A DNA stretch of 5,229 nt from Prevotella sp. UBA1395 (GTDB lineage Bacteria > Bacteroidota > Bacteroidia > Bacteroidales > Bacteroidaceae): positions 7,955 to 13,183 of the forward strand of contig DBQL01000028.1 in NCBI GenBank assembly GCA_002305235.1, written 5' to 3'. Below are positions 1-5,229 of this stretch, one piece after another. Within the stretch, counting starts at the first letter, position 1, and each line of letters begins with the position of its first letter. The notes below the pieces were generated by a model that was not told the origin of the DNA, searched no databases, and saw nothing but the letters and a program-made list of their open reading frames with translations. The translations under genes were made by a program, and so were the position numbers.

Positions 1-105
1 GGTTTTGGTGTACCACGCACGTCCACAGTATAGATTTTTATACCACGGCCAAAAGTTTTTAGCCTTTCGCCAAATCCAAGCGAGTGTATTTTTAATTATT
101 TTCAT
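1..105 (-). CDS. N-terminal fragment of a probable class A penicillin-binding protein / peptidoglycan transglycosylase (runs off left edge)
   Basis: An ATG at 105-103 on the minus strand opens a frame of 35 codons without a stop to the window edge. The translation begins MKIIKNTLAWIWRKAKNF and continues through a Trp/Tyr-rich basic stretch containing a GRAWYTKT motif at residues 28-35. This strongly basic, aromatic-rich tail is what one expects of a cytoplasmic N-terminus just ahead of a transmembrane anchor. The Tyr-Lys-x-Leu-Tyr-x-Gly-Arg-x-Trp-Tyr pattern resembles, from memory, the start of Bacteroidetes bifunctional transglycosylase/transpeptidase proteins. The membrane helix and catalytic domains lie outside the window, so the function is an inference. 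Upstream, a GAGGA stretch (about 111-117) lies 10-12 bases before the ATG and may help initiation. The gene follows miaA by 86 bases. Alternative: another membrane-anchored protein with a basic N-terminus. Confidence 0.5.
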   Translation of the reverse strand, partial: MKIIKNTLAWIWRKAKNFWPWYKNLYCGRAWYTKT

Positions 106-170
106 GACGATAAATCCTCGTTGTTTCTTTTCCTCACTTTTCTCTTTGCTTTTGAAAGAAAAAGATGATG

Positions 171-178
171 CAAAATTA
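171..178 (-). promoter_or_regulatory. Possible Bacteroidetes -7 promoter element for the gene at 1-105
   Basis: On the minus strand this reads TAATTTTG, an exact match to the TAnnTTTG consensus of the Bacteroidetes primary sigma factor. It lies just after the miaA stop and about 65 bases before the start of the downstream gene, so the gene could be transcribed independently of miaA. I see no good TTTG -33 element at the expected distance; the nearest candidate is a weak TTTA about 16 bases upstream. AT-rich spacers produce such matches by chance, so this is only a candidate. Confidence 0.3.
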
Positions 179-191
179 CAAAAATAGTGAG

Positions 192-1091
192 TTATAAAGT
201 TTGTTTGTCAATATAATTTAAGAAATCTTCAATATTGTGCGGCGTGAACCATTGGGTACGCTGATCTTTTTTGAACCACGTCATTTGTTTGCGCATGTAT
301 CTACGTGTATTTGACTGTATTTGCCGGATGGCTTCTTCCTTGGAAATAGTGCCATCCATGTAGGCAAACATTTCTTTGTAGCCCACGGTGTTGAGTGCGT
401 TGAGATGTCTGTGTTCATAGAGCTTGCTCACCTCTTCTTCCAATCCGGCATCAACCATGTGGAGTACTCGCTGGTTTATCCGATCATAGAGTTCTTCACG
501 AGGGCGTTCCAAGCCTATTTTGACAGTCTGAAACGGTCGTTTCTTCTTCTGATTGGTACGAAATGAGGTATAGGTCTTGCCGGTCATCTCACATATCTCT
601 AACGCATGAACTATCCGGCGTGGATTTTGTTTGTCTACCAACTCCCAATATTCTGGGTCAAGTATTCTAAGTTGTTCAGAAATAGCATCTAATCCTTGTT
701 CGTTCAGTCTTTGCTTAATATTTTCCCGGGTGTGCGTGTCAATGGTGGGAATATCGTCGATTCCATCACAAACGGCATCAATATACATCATTGATCCGCC
801 GGTGAGCAAAGCAAGATCAGAATTCAAGAACAACTGATCAAGGAGTTGTAGGACTTCTTCCTCGTACAAGGCGGCCGAGTAATAGTCTTCGATATGGTGG
901 TTTCCCACAAAATAATGCTTGACTCTCTGCTGCTGTTCGCGTGTGGGTGCTGCCGTACCAATGGGCATTTCTGCGAATATTTGCCTTGAGTCGGCATTAA
1001 TGATCGGGATGTGATAATGCTCAGCGACCTGAAGACAAAGCTCTGTTTTGCCTACACCGGTAGGTCCGAGGATGACGATGAGGGTCTTCAT
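192..1091 (-). CDS. miaA: tRNA dimethylallyltransferase (tRNA A37 isopentenyltransferase)
   Basis: This 299-residue protein is MiaA, the cytoplasmic enzyme that transfers the dimethylallyl group from DMAPP to N6 of adenosine-37 in tRNAs reading UNN codons, which stabilises codon-anticodon pairing. Visible motifs are the P-loop GPTGVGKT (residues 9-16), DSRQIF (34-39) whose Asp34 matches the conserved proposed general base, GTAAPT (45-50), TGGSMMY (97-103), NPRRIVHALEI (156-166), the tRNA-contacting NTVGYKE (234-240), and a basic C-terminal TRRYMRKQMTWFK (262-274). The length is normal for the family (about 300-315) and the P-loop sits the usual short distance from the chosen Met. There is no Shine-Dalgarno site, as is common in Bacteroidetes. 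The gene follows lpxA by 127 bases with a terminator in between, so it is probably not simply the last gene of the lpx operon. Many Bacteroidales carry two MiaA paralogues; a second copy cannot be assessed here. Confidence 0.97.
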   Translation of the reverse strand: MKTLIVILGPTGVGKTELCLQVAEHYHIPIINADSRQIFAEMPIGTAAPTREQQQRVKHYFVGNHHIEDYYSAALYEEEVLQLLDQLFLNSDLALLTGGSMMYIDAVCDGIDDIPTIDTHTRENIKQRLNEQGLDAISEQLRILDPEYWELVDKQNPRRIVHALEICEMTGKTYTSFRTNQKKKRPFQTVKIGLERPREELYDRINQRVLHMVDAGLEEEVSKLYEHRHLNALNTVGYKEMFAYMDGTISKEEAIRQIQSNTRRYMRKQMTWFKKDQRTQWFTPHNIEDFLNYIDKQTL

Positions 1092-1137
1092 TGTTTCAAT
1101 GTTTATAGGACAAGGAGATGGATTCTGTGGATGAATT

Positions 1138-1180
1138 AAAAAAGTTAGAAGCTGAATCGCTCGAATCTGCTTCTAACTTT
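1138..1180 (-). terminator. Intrinsic terminator after lpxA
   Basis: A perfect 12-base inverted repeat (AAAGTTAGAAGC at 1141-1152, GCTTCTAACTTT at 1169-1180) encloses a 16-base loop. Read on the minus strand, the stem runs directly into six consecutive T residues (1143-1138), the form of a Rho-independent terminator. It begins 38 bases after the lpxA stop codon. The plus strand has no comparable T-run after the hairpin, so the signal is directional and matches the lpxD-lpxC/fabZ-lpxA transcript. The stem is AT-rich and the loop fairly large, so termination may be partial, allowing some read-through into miaA. I could not find a convincing TAnnTTTG promoter between this site and miaA. Confidence 0.75.
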
Positions 1181-1218
1181 CACTTCAATGATGTTGTTGA
1201 CATGCTGTCAGCAAACAT

Positions 1219-1989
1219 TTATCGTATAATGCCTCGATTGGATGAAGAAACAAAGTCAATGATATATTGTATCTCGGGGGTGATCTGCAGGTTGTTCCTG
1301 ATTTCGTTGATGCCCTCGGCAATAATCCCTTTGCTATATAGCAGGCGATAAGCTTCGTGGATGTGCTGGATCAACTCATTGCTGAATCCGTGACGACGAA
1401 GCCCCACCAAATTGATTCCTGCGTATCTGATGGGTTCTTTTCCGGCAATGATATAAGGCGGAATGTCTTGACTGAACCTGCTTCCACCTTGTATCATAAC
1501 GTAGCTGCCGATTTTGCAAAACTGATGGCACAACACTACTGCGCTGATGATAGCGTTATCATCTACTGTCACCTCTCCGGCAAATTTGGTCGAGTTGCCA
1601 ATAATCAGGTTGCTTCCAAAGATACAGTCATGGGCTATATGCATATTTTCCATGAGCAGGTTGTTGCTGCCCACTCGCGTTGTTCCTTTCGACGCGGTGC
1701 CTCGAGAGATGGTCACATTCTCACGAATGCTGTTGTTGTCGCCTATCTCACAAATTGTGTCCTCGCCGCGAAACTTGAGATCTTGGGGCTTGGTTGACAG
1801 GCTGGCACCCGGAAAAATCTCATTTCCACTGCCAATACGTGCACCATAGTTAATTGTAACATTGTTTTGGAGCACATTATCATTGCCCAAGACGGTGTTG
1901 TGATCGATGTAACAGAATGGCCCGATTATATTGTTATCGCCAAGCTGTGCCTCCGGATGTACAAAGGCTAAAGGACTTATTTGATTCAT
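1219..1989 (-). CDS. lpxA: UDP-N-acetylglucosamine 3-O-acyltransferase (lipid A step 1)
   Basis: LpxA moves a 3-hydroxyacyl chain from acyl carrier protein to the 3-OH of UDP-GlcNAc, the first and reversible step of lipid A synthesis, in the cytoplasm. The 256-residue protein has the family layout: a left-handed beta-helix of hexapeptide repeats to about residue 185, then a helical C-terminus with GLRRHGFS (196-203) and a terminal RGIIR. The catalytic His is His120 in HIAHDC (E. coli His125); HQFC at 155-158 is also conserved. E. coli Gly173, the acyl-length ruler, corresponds to Gly168, consistent with a long acyl donor. E. coli His144 corresponds to Glu139 (AGE rather than AGH), which from memory is also seen in Bacteroides LpxA. 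The start lies 5 bases after the lpxC-fabZ stop, within a tight operon. The preceding AATAACA context is A-rich without a Shine-Dalgarno site. Confidence 0.98.
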   Translation of the reverse strand: MNQISPLAFVHPEAQLGDNNIIGPFCYIDHNTVLGNDNVLQNNVTINYGARIGSGNEIFPGASLSTKPQDLKFRGEDTICEIGDNNSIRENVTISRGTASKGTTRVGSNNLLMENMHIAHDCIFGSNLIIGNSTKFAGEVTVDDNAIISAVVLCHQFCKIGSYVMIQGGSRFSQDIPPYIIAGKEPIRYAGINLVGLRRHGFSNELIQHIHEAYRLLYSKGIIAEGINEIRNNLQITPEIQYIIDFVSSSNRGIIR

Positions 1990-1994
1990 TGTTA

Positions 1995-3386
1995 TTATTT
2001 GTTCTTAATGATTTGAGCAGTGAATGTAGCCTCTGACACGACATGGTCACCTACAAAAACGTAACCTTTCATGGAACTGATACCGTGTCTTACGGGTTGA
2101 AGGAGTTCAACCTTAAATACCAAGGTGTCTCCCGGTACTACTTTTTGGCGGAATTTTACATCGTCTATTTTCAGGAAATAGGTAGACCATTTCTCAGGTT
2201 CTTCCAATTGGCTGAGCACGAGCAAGCCTCCTGTCTGAGCCATTGCCTCTATTTGGAGAACTCCGGGCATAACGGGCTCATCAGGAAAATGGCCTTGGAA
2301 GAACGGCTCGTTGGCCGTAACGTTTTTGATTCCTACAATGCTTGTGGCACCCATTGATACCACTTTATCCACAAGTTGCATGGGATAGCGATGGGGCAAA
2401 AGCTGACGGATGCGAATGTTATCCATCAAAGGCTCGTCGTTGGGGTCGTAGATGGGAGCTTGCACTTCATGTTTTCGGATTTCTTTTCTCATCAATCGTG
2501 CAAACTTGTTGTTGACCCTATGGCCGGGGCGGGTGGCAATGATACGACCTTTTATGGGTTTTCCGATCAGCGCCATGTCGCCAATGATGTCAAGAAGTTT
2601 GTGACGGGTACATTCATTATCCCACATTAAAGGCTTATGCTGTATATATCCAATCTTGGTGGCGTCCATGTGGGGCACTTTCAGCAGGTCGGCTAACTTG
2701 TCGAGTTTATCTTGTTCAACCTGTTTCTCATAAATGACGATGGCGTTATCGAGGTCACCACCCTTGATAAGATTGGCTTCAAGCAGTGGCACAATGTCAC
2801 GAACGAAAACGAAAGTGCGTGCAGGAGCAATGTCTTGAGCAAAGTTTTCAATGTGGTCTAATGTGGCAAACTGACTGCTGATAAACTTAGACTGGAACGA
2901 GCACATGGCCGTTATCGAGAAATCTTGGTCGGGCAGGATAGTGATGCATGAACCACTTTCTTCGTCCTTGATCTCTATTTTCTTTCTAATAATATAATAA
3001 TCTTTCGGCGCGTTTTGCTCAACGATACCCACTTCTTTGATCTTTTCCACATACATGGCAGCAGAACCATCAAGAATAGGAAACTCAGGACCATTTACTT
3101 GAATCAGACAGTTATCTATTCCCAAAGCGTATAACGCCGAAAGACCATGCTCAACAGTGGATACTCTTGCTTCTCCTCTCTGAAGAACAGTACCTCGTTG
3201 GGTGTCCATTACGTTCTCGGCAACAGCGTCAATGATAGGTAAGTCATCAAGATCAATACGTTGAATCTTGTAGCCGGTATTTTCTGCAGCCGGATTAAAG
3301 GTTACGGTGAGACTTAGACCCGTATGCAGGCCTTTGCCAAAAAGAGAGAAACTTCCGCCAAGAGTTTTTTGTTTTGCGGTATCCAT
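1995..3386 (-). CDS. lpxC/fabZ: Bifunctional UDP-3-O-acyl-GlcNAc deacetylase / 3-hydroxyacyl-ACP dehydratase (LpxC-FabZ fusion)
   Basis: This 463-residue protein joins two cytoplasmic enzymes. Residues 1 to about 305 are LpxC, the zinc deacetylase of the committed lipid A step. Visible are GKGLHTG (17-23), Glu79-His80 in STVEHGLSA (catalytic base and zinc ligand), ILDGS (104-108), zinc ligands His262 and Asp266 in RHKLLDIIGD, and His289 in PGHRVNNK. About 23 extra residues separate the first and second zinc ligands relative to E. coli, mainly around 220-250. After a short linker (about 306-322), residues 323-463 form a hot-dog-fold FabZ with LLPHRYPM (329-336) and GHFPDEPVMPGVLQIEAMAQ; its catalytic pair is His366 and Glu380. 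FabZ dehydrates 3-hydroxyacyl-ACP for fatty acid elongation, so the protein holds both activities that determine how much of this pool goes to lipid A or phospholipid. The fusion is a known Bacteroidetes trait, not an assembly error: the frame is open throughout. It starts 1 base after the lpxD stop. Confidence 0.98.
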   Translation of the reverse strand: MDTAKQKTLGGSFSLFGKGLHTGLSLTVTFNPAAENTGYKIQRIDLDDLPIIDAVAENVMDTQRGTVLQRGEARVSTVEHGLSALYALGIDNCLIQVNGPEFPILDGSAAMYVEKIKEVGIVEQNAPKDYYIIRKKIEIKDEESGSCITILPDQDFSITAMCSFQSKFISSQFATLDHIENFAQDIAPARTFVFVRDIVPLLEANLIKGGDLDNAIVIYEKQVEQDKLDKLADLLKVPHMDATKIGYIQHKPLMWDNECTRHKLLDIIGDMALIGKPIKGRIIATRPGHRVNNKFARLMRKEIRKHEVQAPIYDPNDEPLMDNIRIRQLLPHRYPMQLVDKVVSMGATSIVGIKNVTANEPFFQGHFPDEPVMPGVLQIEAMAQTGGLLVLSQLEEPEKWSTYFLKIDDVKFRQKVVPGDTLVFKVELLQPVRHGISSMKGYVFVGDHVVSEATFTAQIIKNK

Positions 3387-3387
3387 G

Positions 3388-4422
3388 TTATTGCTTGTTT
3401 TTTAATTTTTCAACTTCTTGCTGTAACGTATGCAACTGGTGATAGAGGTCAGGTAGTTTTTGGAAGATAGCCTGACTCTTGAAATAAGGAATTTGCGGCA
3501 TGGGTGGGGTCCCGATGAGGGTCTGACCATCTTTGATTGAACTTGGCGCACCCGACTGAGCGCCCAGCATCACTCGATTGCCAATGTTGATATGGCCGGC
3601 TATTCCTACCTGTCCGCCAAACATACACCATTGTCCAACCTTGGTCGAACCTGCCACACCAACCTGTGCCGACATCACCGTGTGTTCGCCAATATCGGTG
3701 TTATGCGCAATCTGTACCAAGTTGTCGAGTTTAACTCCCTTGCGAAGATATGTCGACCCCATCGTCGAACGGTCGATACATGTATTGGCACCAATCTCTA
3801 CATCGTCTTCGACGGTAACGATACCGATCTGTGGAATCTTGTCATAGCCTTCGCCGTTTGGCGCGAATCCGAACCCATCCGCACCGATGACGGCACCTGA
3901 ATGAACGATGACACGATTACCTAACTTGCAGTCATGATAAATGCTCGCATTAGGATAAATCCGGCAATCAGCACCGATGGTCACTCGGTCGTAGACTGTG
4001 GCATGCGGATAGATTTGACTTCCATCGCCAATCTCCACATCATCGCCAATATAAGCAAAGGCGCCGATGTACACATTCTGTCCGATTTTAGCTTTGGGAG
4101 AGATAAATGCCAAGCTGTCTATGCCGGTCTTCTTGGGCTTGGACGATTCGTAAAGTTGAAGTAACTTTGCCACGCAATCACGGGCATTCTGCACCCGGAT
4201 CAATGTGGTTTTGACCGGTTTCTCCAGCTCCAACGTGTCGTCGACAAGGACTATGGACGATTGGGTGTCGTAGATATAATGTGTATATTTGGGGTTAGCC
4301 AGAAAAGAAATAGCTCCGGGTACACTGTCTTCTATTTTGGCAAATGTATGTACAGTAACGTTTTCGTCGCCTTCTATTTTGCCTTGGACGAACTGGGCTA
4401 TTTGTTTTGCGGTAAATTCCAT
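3388..4422 (-). CDS. lpxD: UDP-3-O-acylglucosamine N-acyltransferase (lipid A step 3)
   Basis: LpxD adds the second 3-hydroxyacyl chain, from acyl-ACP to the 2-amine of UDP-3-O-acyl-glucosamine, giving UDP-2,3-diacylglucosamine. The 344-residue protein has the three expected parts: an N-terminal uridine-binding domain (about 1-100), a left-handed beta-helix of hexapeptide repeats (about 105-295) interrupted by the conserved [10 protein letters not shown] loop (180-189), and a C-terminal helix (about 317-343) predicted to pack in the trimer. The catalytic His240 lies in VQIAHN (E. coli His239) and His277 in GIAGH matches E. coli His276. E. coli Met290, the acyl-length ruler, aligns by counting with Gly291. 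It is the first gene of a compact lpxD-lpxC/fabZ-lpxA unit, with a -7 element 26 bases upstream. The start is supported by the N-terminal [12 protein letters not shown], typical of the family. Confidence 0.98.
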   Translation of the reverse strand: MEFTAKQIAQFVQGKIEGDENVTVHTFAKIEDSVPGAISFLANPKYTHYIYDTQSSIVLVDDTLELEKPVKTTLIRVQNARDCVAKLLQLYESSKPKKTGIDSLAFISPKAKIGQNVYIGAFAYIGDDVEIGDGSQIYPHATVYDRVTIGADCRIYPNASIYHDCKLGNRVIVHSGAVIGADGFGFAPNGEGYDKIPQIGIVTVEDDVEIGANTCIDRSTMGSTYLRKGVKLDNLVQIAHNTDIGEHTVMSAQVGVAGSTKVGQWCMFGGQVGIAGHINIGNRVMLGAQSGAPSSIKDGQTLIGTPPMPQIPYFKSQAIFQKLPDLYHQLHTLQQEVEKLKNKQ

Positions 4423-4448
4423 ATTTCGTTTAGATTTTTACAATTGTG

Positions 4449-4456
4449 CAAATATA
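4449..4456 (-). promoter_or_regulatory. lpxD: Likely -7 promoter element of the lpxD-lpxC/fabZ-lpxA operon
   Basis: On the minus strand the site reads TATATTTG, an exact TAnnTTTG match, located 26 bases upstream of the lpxD ATG, giving a short leader of roughly 20 bases. It is the only exact match I found on this strand between pyrF and lpxD. No TTTG -33 element sits at the usual spacing; that area is instead bordered by a 9-base direct repeat (4477-4496). The placement ahead of a tight operon raises confidence, but the start site is inferred. Confidence 0.6.
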
Positions 4457-4476
4457 ATAATTTATTCCTGAATATG

Positions 4477-4496
4477 TGTAATATTGCTGTAATATT
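4477..4496 (-). repeat. 9-base direct repeat of 11-base period upstream of the lpxD promoter
   Basis: The minus strand carries AATATTACA twice (4496-4488 and 4485-4477), separated by the dinucleotide GC, so the copies recur every 11 bases, close to one helical turn. The proximal copy ends 20 bases upstream of the TATATTTG element, that is, in the -30 area where a -33 element would be expected but is not visible. This spacing would suit a regulator bound on one face of the DNA. The region is AT-rich, so chance is a real alternative. Confidence 0.4.
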
Positions 4497-4550
4497 TGGC
4501 AAATTTTAGTGTGTAATTCATGTGTTGTTGCACATTAGTATTGAATTTGG

Positions 4551-4568
4551 GAAATATTGAAATATTTC
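4551..4568. repeat. AT-rich 18-base near-palindrome between pyrF and lpxD
   Basis: The sequence GAAATATTGAAATATTTC consists of 8-base arms (GAAATATT / AATATTTC) around a GA centre. It lies about 95 bases upstream of the -7 element of lpxD. Such dyads can be binding sites for dimeric regulators, but low complexity and AT content make a chance origin plausible. No protein can be assigned to it. Confidence 0.3.
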
Positions 4569-4633
4569 GTTATCAGTAATGTTCTTCAAGGCATGAATTA
4601 TTCATCTTGTTCCCTATGCACTCGCAAAGACAA

Positions 4634-4675
4634 TCCCATCATGGCTGTATTTTTGGAAATGCAGTCATGATGGGA
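4634..4675 (-). terminator. Long hairpin downstream of pyrF, possible terminator
   Basis: Arms 4634-4652 and 4657-4675 pair over 19 positions around a 4-base loop (TTGG on the plus strand); the outer arms TCCCATCATG and CATGATGGGA are perfect. It begins 42 bases after the pyrF stop, a natural place for a terminator of pyrF. Against this, the minus strand that follows (ATTGTCTTTG) has only a weak, interrupted T-tract. The two imperfect positions are G-T pairs when read as plus-strand RNA but A-C mismatches on the minus strand, so the fold is stronger in a plus-strand transcript. It could instead be a small dispersed palindromic repeat or part of an unrecognised RNA. Confidence 0.45.
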
Positions 4676-4717
4676 ACTGTATGAAGTTGAGCAGCGATAT
4701 AAATATGTTAGAAATCT

Positions 4718-5229
4718 TTATTTTATTTTTTCTAATTCAATGGCCATCTCTTGTTGCAATTCACTTGCGTTGTGGGCTGCTGCCTGCGCGAAATCGGCGT
4801 CATGACCGGCATAGATAATGCCCCTGCTCGAGTTGACCAGCAGTCCGCAATCTTTGGTCATGCCGTATTTGCACACTTCCTGCAGGCTGCCTCCCTGTGC
4901 GCCAACGCCCGGAACGAGGAGGAAATGATGTGGGACCACACGGCGAATATCCTCGAACATCTGCCCTTGGGTTGCTCCAACCACATACATCATATTTTCC
5001 TCGTTGCCCCATTCTTGGCTTTTGCGTAGCACCTTCTCAAACAGTCGTTCGTGGTTAGCATCTTCGGTCAATTGGAAATCATGTGAGCCCTTGTTGGAAG
5101 TGAGGGCGAGCAGCACCACCCATTTGCCGTCATATTGCAGGAATGGTGTCACACTGTCCTCGCCCATATATGGTGCCACAGTCAGTGCATCAACGTTGTA
5201 TTCCTCAAAAAAGGTGCGGGCATACATTG
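4718..5229 (-). CDS. pyrF: Orotidine 5'-phosphate decarboxylase, C-terminal part (N-terminus off right edge)
   Basis: PyrF decarboxylates OMP to UMP, the last step of de novo pyrimidine synthesis. The visible 170 or so codons match the longer subfamily 2 type (about 275 residues) found in Bacteroidetes. Numbering from the first visible Met (codon 5227-5225), landmarks are [11 protein letters not shown] (16-26), ALTSNKGS (41-48), a [17 protein letters not shown] segment (71-87), the phosphate-binding VPGVGAQGG (105-113) and [10 protein letters not shown] (131-140). The first Met is internal: in this family it follows the DAKRGD-type catalytic Asp-Lys-Asp motif, which therefore lies just beyond the window edge together with roughly 100 N-terminal residues. 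The frame has no stop up to the edge and shows no damage. It ends with a TAA 295 bases before lpxD and is unlikely to share that operon's main promoter. Confidence 0.95.
   Translation of the reverse strand, partial: MYARTFFEEYNVDALTVAPYMGEDSVTPFLQYDGKWVVLLALTSNKGSHDFQLTEDANHERLFEKVLRKSQEWGNEENMMYVVGATQGQMFEDIRRVVPHHFLLVPGVGAQGGSLQEVCKYGMTKDCGLLVNSSRGIIYAGHDADFAQAAAHNASELQQEMAIELEKIK

Noticed and set aside
5..187. Plus-strand frame of 60 codons at the left edge
   Set aside because: It overlaps the start of the minus-strand protein, which has a better start and composition, and crosses the spacer; no start signal.
1180..1218. Minus-strand 12-codon mini-frame starting directly after the lpxA stop
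   Set aside because: Very short, without a recognisable initiation signal or peptide pattern, and it ends at the terminator; chance is the simplest explanation.
1118..1351. Plus-strand frame of 77 codons starting inside the lpxA-miaA gap, with a plausible-looking N-terminus
   Set aside because: More than half of it is antisense to the end of lpxA, its AGGAG abuts the ATG with no spacer, and its first part is formed by the terminator hairpin. No family recognised.
1357..1797. Plus-strand frame of 146 codons
   Set aside because: It is entirely antisense to lpxA, whose own frame is fully conserved; the product resembles no known family.
1995..3386. LpxC-FabZ fusion as a frameshift or misassembly
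   Set aside because: Both domains have intact catalytic residues and a natural linker in one open frame, and this fusion is established in Bacteroidetes.
3592..3900. Plus-strand frame of 102 codons
   Set aside because: Antisense shadow of the repetitive hexapeptide-coding part of lpxD.
4648..4655. Plus-strand TATTTTTG as a promoter
   Set aside because: It matches TAnnTTTG but lies in the loop side of the hairpin, has no upstream -33 box, and no plus-strand gene follows.
5225..5227. ATG as the true start of pyrF
   Set aside because: The product would lack the catalytic Asp-Lys-Asp motif that immediately precedes this Met in the family; the gene simply continues past the window edge.

Overview
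This window looks like a core chromosomal segment from a member of the Bacteroidales, most plausibly Prevotella or a close relative. The evidence is an lpxC-fabZ gene fusion typical of Bacteroidetes, Bacteroidetes-type MiaA, LpxA, LpxD and PyrF sequences, A-rich start contexts without Shine-Dalgarno sites, and TAnnTTTG-type -7 promoter elements. The genus is an inference from sequence style; only the phylum/order assignment is strong.

Every gene I can support lies on the minus strand, so the biological reading direction is from high to low coordinates. The order is: the 3' two-thirds of pyrF (pyrimidine synthesis, 5229-4718); a 295-base AT-rich intergenic region (4717-4423) with a long hairpin, an 18-base near-palindrome, a direct repeat of 11-base period and a -7 promoter element; the tight lipid A cluster lpxD, lpxC-fabZ, lpxA (4422-1219, gaps of 1 and 5 bases); a 127-base gap with a convincing intrinsic terminator; miaA (1091-192); an 86-base gap with a possible promoter; and the first 35 codons of a probable class A penicillin-binding protein running off the left edge.

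The three lpx genes encode four consecutive or competing activities at the lipid A branch point. LpxA adds the first 3-hydroxyacyl chain to UDP-GlcNAc, LpxC commits the product by deacetylation, and LpxD adds the second chain. The fused FabZ draws from the same 3-hydroxyacyl-ACP pool toward membrane phospholipid. In both LpxA and LpxD, the position known in E. coli to set acyl-chain length appears to be glycine, which fits the long 3-hydroxy acids (C15-C17) known in Bacteroidales lipid A.

I found no mobile element, CRISPR array, tRNA, rRNA or defence system, and no previously undescribed system. The items most worth a second look are the intergenic structures upstream of lpxD, the hairpin downstream of pyrF, and family-specific residue changes in LpxA and LpxD.
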